The notes beneath the pieces are model-generated. The model did not search any database and was not told where the DNA came from. It saw nothing but the letters and a program-made list of their open reading frames with translations. The position numbers and the translations under genes were made by a program. A stretch of 64,000 bases of DNA, taken from the NCBI GenBank assembly GCA_018389105.1, contig JACATO010000975.1, forward strand, positions 62,001 to 126,000. Reading direction: 5' to 3'. Origin of the DNA: Nautilus pompilius. Lineage: Eukaryota > Mollusca > Cephalopoda > Nautilida > Nautilidae. Below, in pieces: positions 1-13,400 of this stretch (position 1 is the stretch's first letter; each line of letters begins with the position of its first letter).

Positions 1-70
1 ATGTACAAGAGTGCAAGCCACCAGCCAATAAGAACCACATACAGAATGTTTGTAGGTCTCAGAATTCTCA
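1..70 (-). CDS. Third exon of the YccF-like gene, cut by the window edge
   Basis: The acceptor CTCTCTTTTTAG lies just above position 70. The exon starts with TG, which completes a Val codon with the G left by the previous exon, then reads RILRPTNILYVVLIG and WWLALLY to the window edge. The hydrophobic run with a WW pair is the membrane segment on which the YccF-like call rests. Confidence 0.55.
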
Positions 71-3000
71 CTAAAAAGAGAGTTGGATTAGATGTCTGAG
101 CAGAGCATGCAATATTGGAGAGAGAGACTTCAAATGACATTTTGGAAGCAACATGATAAACTGTTCATTAAAACTCTGCTGACACTTCTACATCTTGAGG
201 TGATTGCTTCTCAGTTTTCTACGTGTTTTTTTTAAAAAAATTTTATTTTCAGGTAACTGACTGTAAAAATTATGGTACCAAAGCAATACTAAATCGCATC
301 CATACATACATCTGGTCTAATACCTTAGTTTTTATGCTGCTGAAAGCGGATATTTCTGCTTTGACATTTACAGTCATTTGATGCTGGAAGCAGATGTACC
401 CCAGGGCTTCAAAATACACTTTCCCCTCTACTGCAATAAGCAGGAATACCTTCATGTCTTTGAAAGCACTGCAACTTCTCTGGTCAAATTCTTAAGGGGT
501 ATAGTTGAAACTTTCCATCCCAAAAGGGTTAATGCAGGGTTGGGCAATACTTTTCAAACGAGGGGGGCCACACCAGCCGTCTTGTTTGTTATGACGTAAC
601 TTAAAATAAAGGTTTTAGATTGTTTCTACTTATACCAGTGAATCTTTGATCAGTGTGACACCTGCTGTTGCTGCTTTTTTGATTGAAGCATGAAAAGTAG
701 GCTCAGGTTGAGAGCAGCGATCCTTAGACTGGCCTGCAGGTGTTGATCTTTGACTCTGTTCGCTTTAACCTCAAAAATGGTTGCTAGCTAGCACAGCTGT
801 GTGGTTCCAAAGAGTGATAATCTTCACAAGATGCTAAGTGTTTCTTGGACGATAAAAATCTTTTGAAGTCGATGAGTGGGTGGTCCATAAAAGCTGATTT
901 GAGGTCACTACTCAATTGCAGATTTATGAGATCTGTTTGGAATTCTTCTGGTACTGGATCTACATCTACTTTGAAGGGTGAAGCCAAAATACAAAATAAC
1001 TGCCAATGCTTCTTGAAATATTTTAAGGAATTTTTCCCTAAGCAATGGAATATCATCTGCATACTTCATACCAGCCTGCAATTTCTTTTGAGCATGTGAG
1101 GCAAGTGTAGGTATCTGTACAAGATTCCTCTTCCTAAGCTGTTTCTCACATAAGCTGTCTTTTGTCTCAAAAACTTCAACACGATCAAATAAAGTACAGG
1201 TCAGCTGTCTGTGTGAAGAAAGAAGAATCACGAGTACATCTCAGGTATTCGTAAAATCTAGTTTTTACGCACCAAATTATCTTCCCGATGTACGTCTATC
1301 CATGTATCAAATATGAATTACTAAAAATCATCAAGCTGCTTGTTTTTTTTTTGTTTGGTTTTCAATATTATTATTGTATGAATGAAATGTGTTCATAACT
1401 GCAATACAAAAGATGATACAGTAAGTAGGCAATGCATTACTCATTATCAATCCATCAGCAAGCTCAGTAGTCTTCTTCATGCCTGTGCAACCAGCCCAGG
1501 TGTTTGAAAGTTTTGGAAATGGAAGGCACTTAATAAAACCCATTCTTTTTAGCTCAGACATTCACCAGTGCAGAAAATCATGATAAAATTTATAATACAG
1601 GACAAAAATGATAAATGTCAAAAAAAGAGCAGACAGTACTGATAGTGCATTCCAGTTTAATGGTTAGTAGAAGACAGGAATCCATTGTGGCTCATGCAAG
1701 GCCAACTGACAGGAAACAAATTTATATCCTTTGTCACAGTTTTTAAAATAATTTATACTCGGACTTTTAACTACACTTGTCTATCAATTAAGATCACAGA
1801 ATAAGTTAAAGGACAAAGAAAAGAATTACTGTGTCAGGAAGCAGTGTTCAAAACTGAAAGATTCCTGACAATACCGAGAAACTTCATATATCTGCTTTCA
1901 TCAGAAGTGCAGACAGAGTCTCCTAGGAGTGATCTTTGCTTGGTATGGACCTTTACTCTGGCATTAAATAAGCAAAATTAAACAAACAGACAATGTTTAA
2001 TTTAGCATATCTGTTGATAATCTGAGAAACAAGATTATGAATAGTTGTTGTTGATGGGGATTAAGACAGAAATGAGGCAGTCTGAAACCAGATTTACTAA
2101 ACAGTGCACAAGGCTCAGACAAGCGGAAGTGTGACTGAATATAAATCTAGTAATTTTAGTGGAAGCCATATTCAATAAGTAGTTTACGTATAACATGCGG
2201 AATAGTTTTAAAAAATATACTGAACTTCACCATGAAGTTAAAATCTCTATTTCTGGCTAAAGAGTTAAGTTAGTAGATGAAGCCAGCAACAGATGCTGGT
2301 ACTTGTCAATTGTGCACTGTCTGCATGAAGAGAAATAAATAGTTTCCACTGCTCCATGCAAAGTGGAAAACTCTGCATAGAATTTGGACACAAAGCTGCA
2401 GATGGTGGCAAATTGATAAGTGTCTGTGCTATACCTTCAGATATTGTTCACATCTGTAAAGGGAATAATGAAAACCAAGATAGCATAAGACAAAACAAAA
2501 AAAAAAAGTTACAGTTTCTGTCAACATGATATGAAATATAGTTGTCCAGTCAAATATATTTTTTTTTTCCAGTATTAGAGTAAAGGTTACCAGCAGAGCA
2601 GATTGTTTAGTTTTAGGCAAACCCCCCCCCAGATATTTTGGCTTCCTATTTTGCATTAAGACTTCTCAGCTTCATTTACTGATAAAAGCTCAAAATCTAT
2701 AGCCAATATAGAGATCTATATGCAGTTTTTTGTTTTCCTTAAATTCACAGTAGTAATCCTAATTGTGAATTCACCAATGAAAATCCAATATTTTATATAT
2801 AATCAATTTATCAGTGCATATTAGCACGCGACTCAAACAGCTATACATATGAAAAAAGGTGTTACAATAAGTTTATGTTGGAACTTCGATAGCTCAAGAG
2901 ATTTCCTTTATTATACTGGTATTTGGATGAAACATAGGGGCCAGATACCATTACAACAAAGCTATTTTAGCCAAGTTTGACGTGAATATCGCCAGTATGT

Positions 3001-5575
3001 GGAATATTTCATTGGTGAGTAGCGATTATGATAGTCAATGTTTGTTTGCAGTTAAATAAACAAACTTGACACGTTGCATGTCTAGCAGACAAATGCGACT
3101 TGCCTCGAACTGGCATAATCGGATCAACATCCGCATAGAGTTCCTGAACAATCTCCGAGTGTTGTGAAAGCGGCCTCGAGGTAATGTGACTTTTCCATTT
3201 CTTAAATCCAAACTAAAACAGAAACAAACAAACAAAATTAAACAGAGTGCCAAATATCATCTCACAATTGATCTTTCGTTGTAAAAGGGTTAGCAACTGT
3301 AATGTTGCAGGAAACTGATTTGGGCAAGGTTTCCAGTATAAACATCTGTAGAGGTGCACACACGTGTGTTACAGGAATCTAGCTAGGAAATCTGCCACCG
3401 GGTTCTGCATTTAGCTACTGATTAAAAGAATCTCCATAAACCGCAGCCATGGCCAGGAGTTCTCATCCCCAAAATAACAACGAAATCTATCTTAAAACCA
3501 GGCTCATGCAGCTCAATACTGCACCCACGAACACATCCAGATGTTTGATTTTGAATACTTCTAACCGAGCCCCATCTGCCAACACGGTTCATAAGGTATT
3601 TGCAAGTCAGATTTCAAATCGTCAGTTTTTCAACTTTGGTACACACCCACCCAATGCGTGGAAAAACTACCAAGTGGTATGCGCTTCAATAACTAACGCA
3701 ACATTATTATGTTATTATGCAAATCTAGCAGGTTTAAGCCGACTTCATCAGGCAAAATTTTTAAAATTCAAGGGTGCAAAACTTTGGCCATGGCTGTAAA
3801 TGTACAGCTCATATACACATGCATTAAAATTTAAGTTTGTTTATAGTTGTATAGGCACAAATTTACTATAAACTATAGTATTTCTGAGGCCAAAGTGTTC
3901 TTTGTTGTCGTCGTCATCTTAGTGCAATTAAATGCTGAAAACTAAAATCAAGGCTGGTGGAACACTATTTCCTTTTAACCTTAAAACGCCATTTTTGTAA
4001 TTAAAAATATACATTTTTGCAATCTTAAAATAACCAACTAACTGATTGCACAACCCAAAATAACCAAACAACCCTCCCCACACACGTTAAATTTTATAGT
4101 AGTTTGTTCACATTCTAGCATTTACCTGCAAAGATTTGATTTTTGAGAGTAACAGTGATACAACAGATGAGCAGAAAGCAAAACATGCCATATACAGACT
4201 GTGCATATGAGAAACAGAGAGGATGTATAAAGTATAGGTCAATTTATTTCTTTAACTCATTCAGATCCTGGCAAGAAGCAGTGTCCATATTTGATGTTAG
4301 GAAGACCAGGTATGTAAGATGACCTGCTGTGGGCCTAAAATGTGCACTTTGCTATATTATAGCTTCAACCTGGTCCTTTGGCTCCTTTAAATAACAGTCG
4401 CATCCTTAGAAAGTCCAAAATAGGTGCATGTAGTTTTGGCAAACTAACTAATCTCAAGTAATTGTAATACAAGCAGTGCTTTTCAGAAAAAAAAAAACAA
4501 TTCTAAATGATAATTTTAATAAACTGCAATTGTAGTGTGATCTTTACTTATCTGTGCTTAGAAAGCAGAAGGCTATTCCAGACGCATGAACTAACTAATC
4601 AACAATGAATTTTCCAACAACCTCATTAAGGTTTAGGAGAACTGCTTCGAAGTGCAGTTGGTGTTAATTTGCAGTGTTCTTTTTTATATCGTACACGTGA
4701 GCCGAGCTGAGCTGATCTGAACTAAGCTGCCAATTTTGTCTGTTTTTTTCTTTTTTTAATGTAGTTTTTGACTAACACCATCCCACTACAACATCTGCTC
4801 AATCAGACTTTAGTTTTCGAGATCACGCACACCTTCCTGTCAGCTTATAAGGACCACGTAGTTTCTGCTAATCCCAGCGATGGGCATACCTGATGTTTGG
4901 TTCCAGAGTCTTGATTCTTCTTCTAGTAGTACAGCTCAATCACCAATCACATGGCATGCTTACTGCTGTTTTATCTAGCTGATCAAGCCTAATCCTTTTT
5001 ATTTTATGACAGGGCAATGTTTGAATTAAGCCATTACTTTCTGCAAATAACACACAACCAGTAATTTACTGTTCTTATCTCTCTTTCTTCTGTTGTTTTA
5101 TTATATGGGAATACTTTCTGAGTTAGGACATATCCCACAAGGCAAGTATTTAGGAAAAGGGGAGCTAAAAAAAAGAAAAGTTTTCAAGTTAGCATTATTT
5201 ATTTTAACAAAAATAAAACAAAGAAACTGAAGCTTGCCACTGATCGGTTTATTCTTCTTTAGTATCTGAAATTTTTCTTCACAGAAAGCTTTAAAAAGAT
5301 CTCTAAGCACATATGATCCTGCCATTTGTCCAATGATTATCATCGACTACACTTGAGGATTTGTGAGATGATGAAACAAAGCAACAATATCAAGTACTCA
5401 CCAGATAGTTATTGGATATCCTGTGAGCCTCAGCATCAGTACTGTTCACAAGAGTGAAAGAGCCGTCGGTAATCTCAGACTCTTCTTGTGACTTCTGAAA
5501 GGTGGTTTTGTGAGCAAAGCTGAAATTCTGAGAAGCCGCCATCTCATCTTCTGCCTGGTAAGTGATTACATCCAT
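1..5575 (-). CDS. Partial gene for a YccF-like membrane protein (three exons, continues past window start)
   Basis: Coding exons on the minus strand are 5575-5402, 3212-3104 and 70-1. The phases join exactly: 58 codons, then 36 codons plus one base, then two bases plus 22 codons. The first 58 residues are polar and begin MDVITYQAEDEMAASQ. The second exon begins FGFKKWKSHITSRPL and includes HSEIVQELYADV. The third contains a hydrophobic stretch NILYVVLIGWWLALLY that looks like the first membrane helix of YccF/inner-membrane-component proteins (N-I-L-x-x-x-x-G-W-W-L-A-L). The function of eukaryotic members is not known to me. The family call rests on this one segment and is inference; the exon chain is better supported. 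The 3' part is outside the window. Confidence 0.6.
71..3103. other. Intron 2 of the YccF-like gene
   Basis: Putative GC-AG intron containing the hAT remnant at 535-1235. The rest is AT-rich sequence with short A and T runs and a C9 run near 2622. No further exon was recognised. Confidence 0.5.
535..1235 (-). mobile_element. hAT transposon remnant, GTF2IRD2-like transposase C-terminal part
   Basis: The minus strand encodes, in two frames, pieces typical of the hAT-derived transposase part of GTF2IRD2-like proteins: a segment with IPTLASHAQKK, then SPFKVDVDPVPEEFQTDLINL and QLSSDLKSAF, then further down a piece resembling the R-x-x-D-x-H-L-x-x-x-L-R-I-A motif of the hAT dimerisation region. 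At 535 the plus strand reads CAGGGTTGGGCAA, a typical hAT terminal repeat, so this is the 3' end of the element. The 5' end was not found. Frameshifts and stops show it is dead. Confidence 0.7.
3104..3212 (-). CDS. Second coding exon of the YccF-like gene, GC donor
   Basis: The acceptor is a T-rich tract ending GTTTTAG above 3212. The 109-bp exon reads 36 codons, FGFKKWKSHITSRPL onward to IMPVR, plus one G. The following bases are GCAAGT, the usual form of a rare GC-AG donor. The exon enters in phase 0 and leaves in phase 1, matching both neighbours. Splitting at the nearby GT instead would break the frame of the next exon. Confidence 0.55.
3213..5401. other. Intron 1b of the YccF-like gene
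   Basis: AT-rich intronic sequence between the two coding exons. It holds a 116-codon open frame on the plus strand (3449-3799) with no recognised family. No repeats with clear boundaries were seen. Confidence 0.45.
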
Positions 5576-5596
5576 ATCTACTGATTAATCTACTCG
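5402..5596 (-). CDS. First coding exon of the YccF-like gene, with a little 5' UTR
   Basis: The acceptor is a CT-rich tract ending TTTAG just above 5596. The ATG is at 5575-5573 after 21 bases of leader. The exon encodes 58 residues ending RISNNYL, then the donor GTGAGT at 5401-5396, phase 0. The segment is rich in E, S, T and Q, with no membrane helix, so it is a likely cytosolic tail. An in-frame TAG lies a few bases upstream of the ATG, which supports this start. Confidence 0.65.
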
Positions 5597-8500
5597 CTAA
5601 ACAAAGAGAGAGAGAGAGAAAAAAGGAAAAGAAGAATCCGAGACAAATATAGAGATTCAAAGCAAATTTTACATCATCATTATCAAGAATTCTTTCTCTT
5701 TTTTTTCTTCAGTTTTTATTTACTCTTCTGAAATAATCCAACACGAGAGTCTTCTCCGATTAGCACAAAGTTGTAAACTAAGTTATGGGCATGTGCGCGC
5801 CATTCCCCAAAATATCTTTATGGAAGATGGCTAAAAGCAGGCAGGTATTTTTTTAAAAAAATTTTTTTAATCTCAAGTTCAGTCCATGATAGTTTTGTTC
5901 CTAAAGTCACATGTTCTTCCCTTAAGGAAATCCAAGTAATGAAAGAATTTTTTTTCAAAACAGTAGTTTAAATTTTTTTTTAAAAAAAAAAATTCATTTT
6001 TATCTAAAAAGTAAATATTTTACAGGTATCTGCACATATTTAAGTTATCCTTAAAAATAATTAAAAAAAAAACAGATAATAGAATATGATCTGAACAAAG
6101 ACTGAGTATAGCTGTCTGGTGACAGAACATGGCCACCTTGACAACAGTTTGGCGACAGTGGTCCATGGTGAAAGAACACGACGGCAACAACAGAACATGG
6201 GAATAGAACAAGTGGAAATGGCAAAGCATTAACCCATGGTGATGGATGACAGACCATAGCATGGACAACAAAAAGCAGAGCTTCATATTGATAGAACATT
6301 GCTATGACAACAACAGCGCATCACGTTTATACACCGAAAGAACGTGGCCTCATAATCTGATTATTCAGTCATCTAATGACTATGATTAAAATAAAAACTT
6401 TAAAACTGATTAAAACCAATCAGACTTTTAGATAATGGAAGGACAAATTTCAGACGCTAATAAATAGCACAGTATTAATAATCAACAGTTACAAAATATA
6501 AAAAAATGACAAAACTGTTTCTTTATCAGTCATATTAAATAACATTACATGCTGTTCTATTTCTTATGGCTTTATTTAATATTATCTGATATAAATATAT
6601 TAGTTAAATATTTCTATCTTCATATAAAATTATTTTTAAAAATCTGATTAGCTTCCAAACACCATTAAAAAATGCAAATTTTAAAAAAAATATACAAACA
6701 AATTTGAAGACTTTTAATGAACTAGATACAGATGTAACTTTAATAAGAGACATAGTAGTATGTTTTGCTCTCTCTTTATTGCTACTTGCATTAATCAATG
6801 CATGAGAAAAAAACAACAACAAAACAAAAAAACTAAACTCTCCCAAACTCAACCACTCTCTCTTTAAAAAAATAACAAGTTAAACTTTAGCTGCTCTTTT
6901 GGTAAATCTAAAAGAAATTGACCTATCTTTTCTTCTCGTGCCACCTTACCAACCCCCAACAGACACTACACCATTTTACTATACGTTTTTAATCACTTAT
7001 CATCAACAACAGATTTCTTTGACATCTTTAAAACTACACAATACCTGGAGTGGCGCATCAAAGAGGCTTATCATTATGGACCGATAAAACACTTTGATGG
7101 TAGAGATACAACCAGAGTTAGAAATTTGTCATTTGCTTGCCTGTCTTTGTTTAGAGAAATGTCCCTGTTGTTATCAACCCGCTTAAGTACACCAGCATTA
7201 AGTTTTATCACAAAGGAGTGGCTGAATTAGTTCCGTTTCTAGGCAGCTGGCTGCACAGTGTTTCTAGCATTTGCTGTCCTTCTAGAACTGCTATCCCATA
7301 ATTTTAAAATTTATAGCTAGTTGAAGGTCTGATAGGTCAGTGCAATAGATGCATATTTAGCACTATATATATATATAATGTAAAAACATTTCTTTAATCT
7401 TAATTATTAGATATAAAATATTCAATTGTTCACACGTAACAGAAACTATCTTTAAAAAACAAATGTGATAAGGATCTAGCAATTAAAAAAATTTTCCAGG
7501 AATTTCAAGGATGAAGAGTAGCCAACCTCACCCTCTTGGATTTTGATGAAACTTCTACTCAAGATGCATTGAGCTCCCAAAGGAAGGTTTGTAAAGATGT
7601 AGCTCAAAGCTCACCAGTTAAAAAAAAATACACAAGGATATGCTGCTTGATGTTATGCATGATATCAATGAAATGTGGATTTTGTTAGTAGATGCAAATG
7701 CCATGAAACTTAAGCTCCTAGACAACTTCTGTAGATTGCAAAAATATATACTCTCTCTTATTTTTGTCACAAATAAACCCATTGTGGACATTTAATCATA
7801 TAGCTGTGTGTGAAACCTTATTTGGAACTTAACAGTCATCAAGCTGAGCACTTCTGAAGCATGGTATCCGTTTCTGTTATCTTGGTATGAAATACAACCA
7901 GAATATAGAGTATGAGCATTCCACCATTACTTTCCACAGAGATGTAACTATGAAGACGCTCTTGCTAAATGTGGAATCTGAAAATGGCAGAATGGCCACG
8001 TGAATTTACGAATAAGTGTTTGTCAACTACATAAATGAAATTTCTGTGTGTAAAAATCAATGAAAACACTCAGCCATCTTGCTCCTATAATAGCAAAAAA
8101 ACAATTTACTGGAGACAATTATAATGAAACCTGGCTTAAATAACATTATCAAATTAGTATCTGGCTAGATTTCATTCAAATGTCCATAGTAATTTATCAA
8201 ACAAAGAAACAATAGTTGCTACCAGACTATCAGATATTTTGAAGACAGTTTATACTGACTCAATAAGGTTTTACTGTGGACAGGAATTCTGCATAACATG
8301 TGCTGCTTTGGCACCCAATACTTACCAATTTTAGATGGCTAGTGAAACATTTGGGCCGTGCCATTGAGATTCATGAACTAAAGATGTACACCCTTCTCTT
8401 CTATTGAAACTTTGCTGACATGTCCTATTCACGAGTTCCCATCACAGATGGGTATGGTGGCATAATGCCTTGGTTGCAGCCTTAAATCTTTTGTAACCAA

Positions 8501-9233
8501 ATCAGTGAAAATAGCACCATTTGCGTGAAATGATATTCTTCTTCTTTAGAAATTATCGATCAAAAGCATTGGAAAAGAACACCTACTGTCACACACAACC
8601 ATTAAAAAAAGCATCAAGAAAATACTGAATGACAGAGCAATTCTGTATTCATATAAATGCAAAATACGGTAGCAGTCCTTAACAGAAAGTGGAAAGCTTA
8701 GTTAATTTTTTAAACAGAAAAGCAGCAGCAAGGACCAAAAAAAGGGGAGATCTCTTGAATTTGGCACACTTATCTTTTTGATACTGGAAAAAAGAAACAA
8801 CATTGATCAACTTTCTAGTGATGAATTATTATTCTATCAGAATCGAAAGACAACAAGAATCAGTAGGTTGGGTGAAACCATGGATACAGAATATGAGCAT
8901 CGACTGTCTTTTAAAGTATTTACCAATGTAAGCATTAGCGATTCTACAGCTTCATCGTTATTTTAAAATACAGAACGGAGCTTTCACCACTTTCTTTAAT
9001 CATGCATTCAAAAAGGGGGTAACTTCACTGTTTCCCATCCCTCATGTTCCACGCCATAAGTCGGCCCTCTACAGTTCTATATGCCAGTCCTTTGAAACAA
9101 CCAGGTAAAGGCTACTTTCCGCTTCATGCCGTAGACTGACCACTGTGGGTCCCAGCACAGTGTGTGATAAGGGGCTTTAAAAAAAAAAAAAAAAAATTAA
9201 GGTCGCCGAGTTCATTCAAGGTGGCAATTTTAC
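5597..9233. other. Probable 5' intron of the YccF-like gene
   Basis: AT-rich and rich in homopolymer runs. About 7500-8750 reads, with many stops, like decayed coding sequence on the plus strand, but I could not assign a family. No exon was recognised. Confidence 0.35.
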
Positions 9234-9664
9234 CTGAAAGTTGGGATTTCGCTGTAGGACTCCCCAAAAGGGCGCCTCCTGTTCCCTCGGATGCGTACAG
9301 TATCTGGATTTCAGAACCTATTCAAACTAAGTTAGAATTCTGAGTGGTATCGCGATATGAGAAGCACCGTTTAATGGTGGGGACGGGCAGACTACCTGTG
9401 GAGAATGATAAATAAGAACTAAAACAAGACGTGCCCGCAGGAGGAACCCGAAAACACACACACACACCCGGACTAGACACAGCACAGTCGACTGTCACCC
9501 CACCCAAGCCCAAGGAGGGTGGACCACCCTAATCACGAATAGTGTGTCATAGCTAGTATCGGGGATGCTACACGGGTACCCGTAACCGAAGCCCGGGTTC
9601 TGAGGTAGCGGCACTAATCGATGGGAATTCATAATCATAATTCAGAAAACGATGGCACAAGGAA

Positions 9665-9666
<2 letters not shown>

Positions 9667-9697
<31 letters not shown>
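9667..9697. repeat. (AAT)10 microsatellite
   Basis: Perfect trinucleotide repeat inside the CpG-rich block. Confidence 0.95.
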
Positions 9698-9698
<1 letters not shown>

Positions 9699-10367
9699 AC
9701 AGTTCGTTCGCCGTGTATAGAATGCACCCAGCTCGGCAGATCTCTTAAGGGTCCATTTAGTATTTATACAAGAATATGTAAAACCTGTCGCCGGGCCACT
9801 ACCACTGTCCCTAACGGCGACATAATGGACATTATATCATATATATAAGTAAACGAAATGCCTACATACCGGGTTACTTTCGCTTTGTCGACAGCCACTT
9901 AACATAGCGCGAGCTTGGCGCATGTGACATATTTACACCACACCGGTGCGGCGGGGTCATGTGACAAAGCGGGTCTCCGCTGGAAAACTATTCTTCCGAA
10001 TATTAAAACGAAAACAAAGCAAAGCAAAAACGACATTTTGTTTCTTGGATGAAGATACCTTAAATGTTACTCCAGCCAGGCCCATCTTTGCTTCACCTGT
10101 TGATGACAGAGAGTTTAAATCCAACTCCTAATATATTAGCTGGTGATAATCCCATCCCATCTCTCTCACGTTGAATTTAAAGAACATTTCTCGTAACTTC
10201 CGGTATTGTGTTTTCCTGAACTTCTCACCGTATTAGGCAGTTGACGGATTTTCACATTTTGGGCACAAAATTCTAAGGTTTATTTATGTATTTAATTTAT
10301 TATTATTTTATTATTTACAAATTCATGTTATTAAAATTGTCTCCCCTTTTCTCTCGCCCCCATATAG

Positions 10368-10445
10368 GAAGTTAGCGATGGCCGTCCTAGTGACATCCGT
10401 TTAAAGCTTGGACACCCTCCCCCACCGCAGGAAGATTGACAACAG
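10368..10445 (+). other. Candidate internal exon, probably non-coding
   Basis: A strong C/T-rich tract ending CATATAG precedes 10368, and CAG followed by GTAAGC follows 10445, so both splice signals are good on the plus strand. All three frames contain a stop, so it would be a UTR or lncRNA exon. It would belong to a transcript leaving the CpG-rich block rightward. Chance pairing of splice sites is possible. Confidence 0.3.
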
Positions 10446-13400
10446 GTAAGCATTCATCTTTTTTTTGAATACCAGAAGAATTTGGGAAAAGGTTTATGAC
10501 AGATACAATATATGATGAATTGTTTTTTTTTTTTTAATGACACTGTTATTTAAAGGGGTATTATCATGATATTTAAAGAACGCACGTCTGATTTTTTTCC
10601 CTACGGGCTACACATGGATCTGATATTGTATTTATTTAATTTTGTCTCTCAGTCATTTAATGCAGATGTTGCTATAAAGCAAAATAAAAATTAAATCTGT
10701 TTGCAGTTGCGTTTATAACAGCACCCCAAAAAACACAAACGTCTGGCTATATTTCTACTGGCACAGAAATGTTTTTCATGAAGTGCGTCAATGCTAAATG
10801 GAACATCCCAAATTGGGATTTTGAAGAAAAGCCCATAGCAGAGTGAGCCGTGTTTTTTAGTTTAGTTCAGAGTTCATAAGCAGAAAGTTATTAATACATA
10901 CCATCAATATTAACTGCACTTTTGGTTTATTCCAATCATTAACAAATCCATAATAGAATTTTCTGACATCTTACTGTGCCATAATCTTATCCAATGTCTA
11001 ATTATGACTTCCTAGTGCTAGTAACTGTAGAGACAAAGAAAGCTCCTATCCACTCTCTCAAAACCTCTTAAGTTCCCTCTTGAACATCTAAAATTCAGTT
11101 TCTATGGATAATCACGTGTTACATAATTCTCTTACACAGCCATATGTGAAAATATTCGAACATGCGAAGAACCAAATACTTGTCAGTTACTAAAAGATGA
11201 TGTAAAGATAAATTTCCAGCAAAAGCAGGTAAAATAGTGGAACTGCACCAGTAGTTTGACATGATTCATGGGCATTCACCACCACTTACACAATCATATT
11301 TTTTCATTAAACTTTTTGCTATCTTCAGTTTGGAGAAATGTCTGATTTCAAAGCCAATTGGTTAAACAAGCAATAGAGATGGTCCCTACTCCAATTTAGT
11401 TCATACTATACCAACAATAAATTTTCATAAATATCTGACTGACCTTATCATTACTGCCATAAATCAGAATTGTTATGCATATTATTACTGTATCCAAGTT
11501 TATTTTTTATCCCCCCCCACTTCGGGTAAAAGAACCATTTTCTTCTCTCAATGACTGAAAAAAATGTTGAACTCCTTAGATTTAAGAGCAAATGAATAAA
11601 TGTCTGATAAACTCTTCATTGGTCATTTTCATGTTGTGAATATTCTATATATATAAATGTAATCAAACCAAAATAGCTTTGTATTGTATAAATCATTTTT
11701 AACAAAAAATGTTTCAGCAGGTTATCCCATATTTAATGTTCTGACAGATGAAGGGTTAACTGGATTTTATAAGACTATTTTCCATGAAGATACACATTAA
11801 TTTGTCACAAGACCACTGAGCAGCAAATAGGAGATCCGACTCAGGTTTCAATGACTAACATGTAACAAAAATAGTGGACTGTAGACATTCTTTAATTATA
11901 CATTACACAAAAAAAAGTACATGTTGTTTTTATGTGCACATTCCTAGTGTAAGTTCAAGTATAAACTAAACTCAAAGGCTGCCGAGGTAATGGTGCATTG
12001 CATTAACCCTTTAATTACTAATAAATTCAAAGCTTGTTCTAAGCTACAAAATGTTTTTAAAAATTGCTATATTTTGTTTTAGCACCTTTTTAAAAATAGT
12101 ACATACAGTTAATGCTTGCTAATAAATTAGAATAAGTATCCCCCTTAGCAACATTATAATTAAACATAATAAAATATTACAAGGTAACTGCAACAGGAAA
12201 GCAAAGTTTTGTAATAATTAAAGCATCACATTATGTTAGTATTTTGTTTATTACAGCCAGATTGGTGACAAACAACTTTAAGTAATTTGCAAAGTCTTTT
12301 CATAGAAGTGACATTTTAAAACTAATTTCTCCTTGACAACCATCTTGAATTTGAAATGCAATCACTGAAAAGTCCAATTGCCATTTTCTTGATTGACAAA
12401 ACCTTGTTGTTCAACCAATCAGCATACAGGTAAGAAATAGGCATGGCATAAATGCAGACAAGATCAGACAGTAGCTAAGAAGCAAATTAATGTTTTAAGC
12501 GAAGGCTATAGATAGCTAATCTAATATTAATATATTTAATATTTAAAAATAAATTTGTTCCTTCATCTGAGTTTTTTTTAAAAAAATGAACAGGTTATTT
12601 TGAGTTAAAACTTTATTCTAAAAAAAGTTAGATTACTTCCACCTTACTTTATGTCAATGAAATATGAATTATTATAAATACTTTAACAGACCATAATTAG
12701 CAGAAAAACTATGATAATACATAATAAAAAAAAAACAATTTAAATAATAGTTACTGGTATATTTATAGGTTGCTAATATTGTTTTAAAAAAATGAAATAT
12801 AAAAATGAAAACTACTGATAGGAAATGTCTTGAAATAGTTTTTTCTTGAAAGTCCTTTTTAATTTAAAAACCAAAGATACATTTCTTTACATAGCATCGT
12901 CAACATATGCTACACTTAATCTGGGGGTTGAGTGTTTTGGATTATAAACCAGGATCAAAGATAAACTAGAAAGACAGAATTCTGACATGGTAGGCTTGCA
13001 TAATCCTTCCATGCTGAGTGATGAAGGGCACAAACCATTTCAAAGATATTTTTGTTTGTTGCTTAACTTTTGAAAACCAAATATCAGTATTATCCATAAT
13101 TACTGGGTAAGATTAATATTGATATCCAGAAGAGAACTCTAGAGATATTTTTCAGACACATACTCCTTTTACAACACTAATATGAGAAATTAATGCATGT
13201 ACACTTTGTAATCACATGGGATAATCTCAATCTCAGACTACAGAGAATCTCTGGTTCCTTGAGGCTTACGTCTGCAGAAATCAACAGCCATCCATTTAAC
13301 TCTTCTAAAAATGTCAGAATTAACACAAACAGAAAATAAAAATTCTAAAATCTTGTGTGTGAAGTTTTTTTTTGTTATTTTCTTCTTCTTTCCAATAAGT

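Larger units (their letters stand above)
9180..10445. promoter_or_regulatory. CpG-rich block, likely promoter of the YccF-like gene (minus), possibly bidirectional
   Basis: CpG dinucleotides are frequent here (for example about 9240-9380, 9780-9990) against CpG-poor flanks. On the minus strand CTTTCAG followed by GTAAAA places a plausible donor of a non-coding first exon at 9234. It would splice to the acceptor at 5597. A TSS cannot be fixed from sequence alone. Confidence 0.45.

Noticed and set aside
3449..3799. 116-codon plus-strand open frame
   Set aside because: It lies antisense in an intron, has no recognised domain and no splice context; kept only as a note in the intron entry.
7500..8750. 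Decayed coding-like sequence on the plus strand
   Set aside because: Some segments resemble protein, but stops are frequent and no family match could be defended.
9946..10131. 61-codon plus-strand open frame ending at a TAA
   Set aside because: The second half looks somewhat protein-like, but no family, acceptor or donor supports it, and it does not splice in frame to the candidate exon at 10368.
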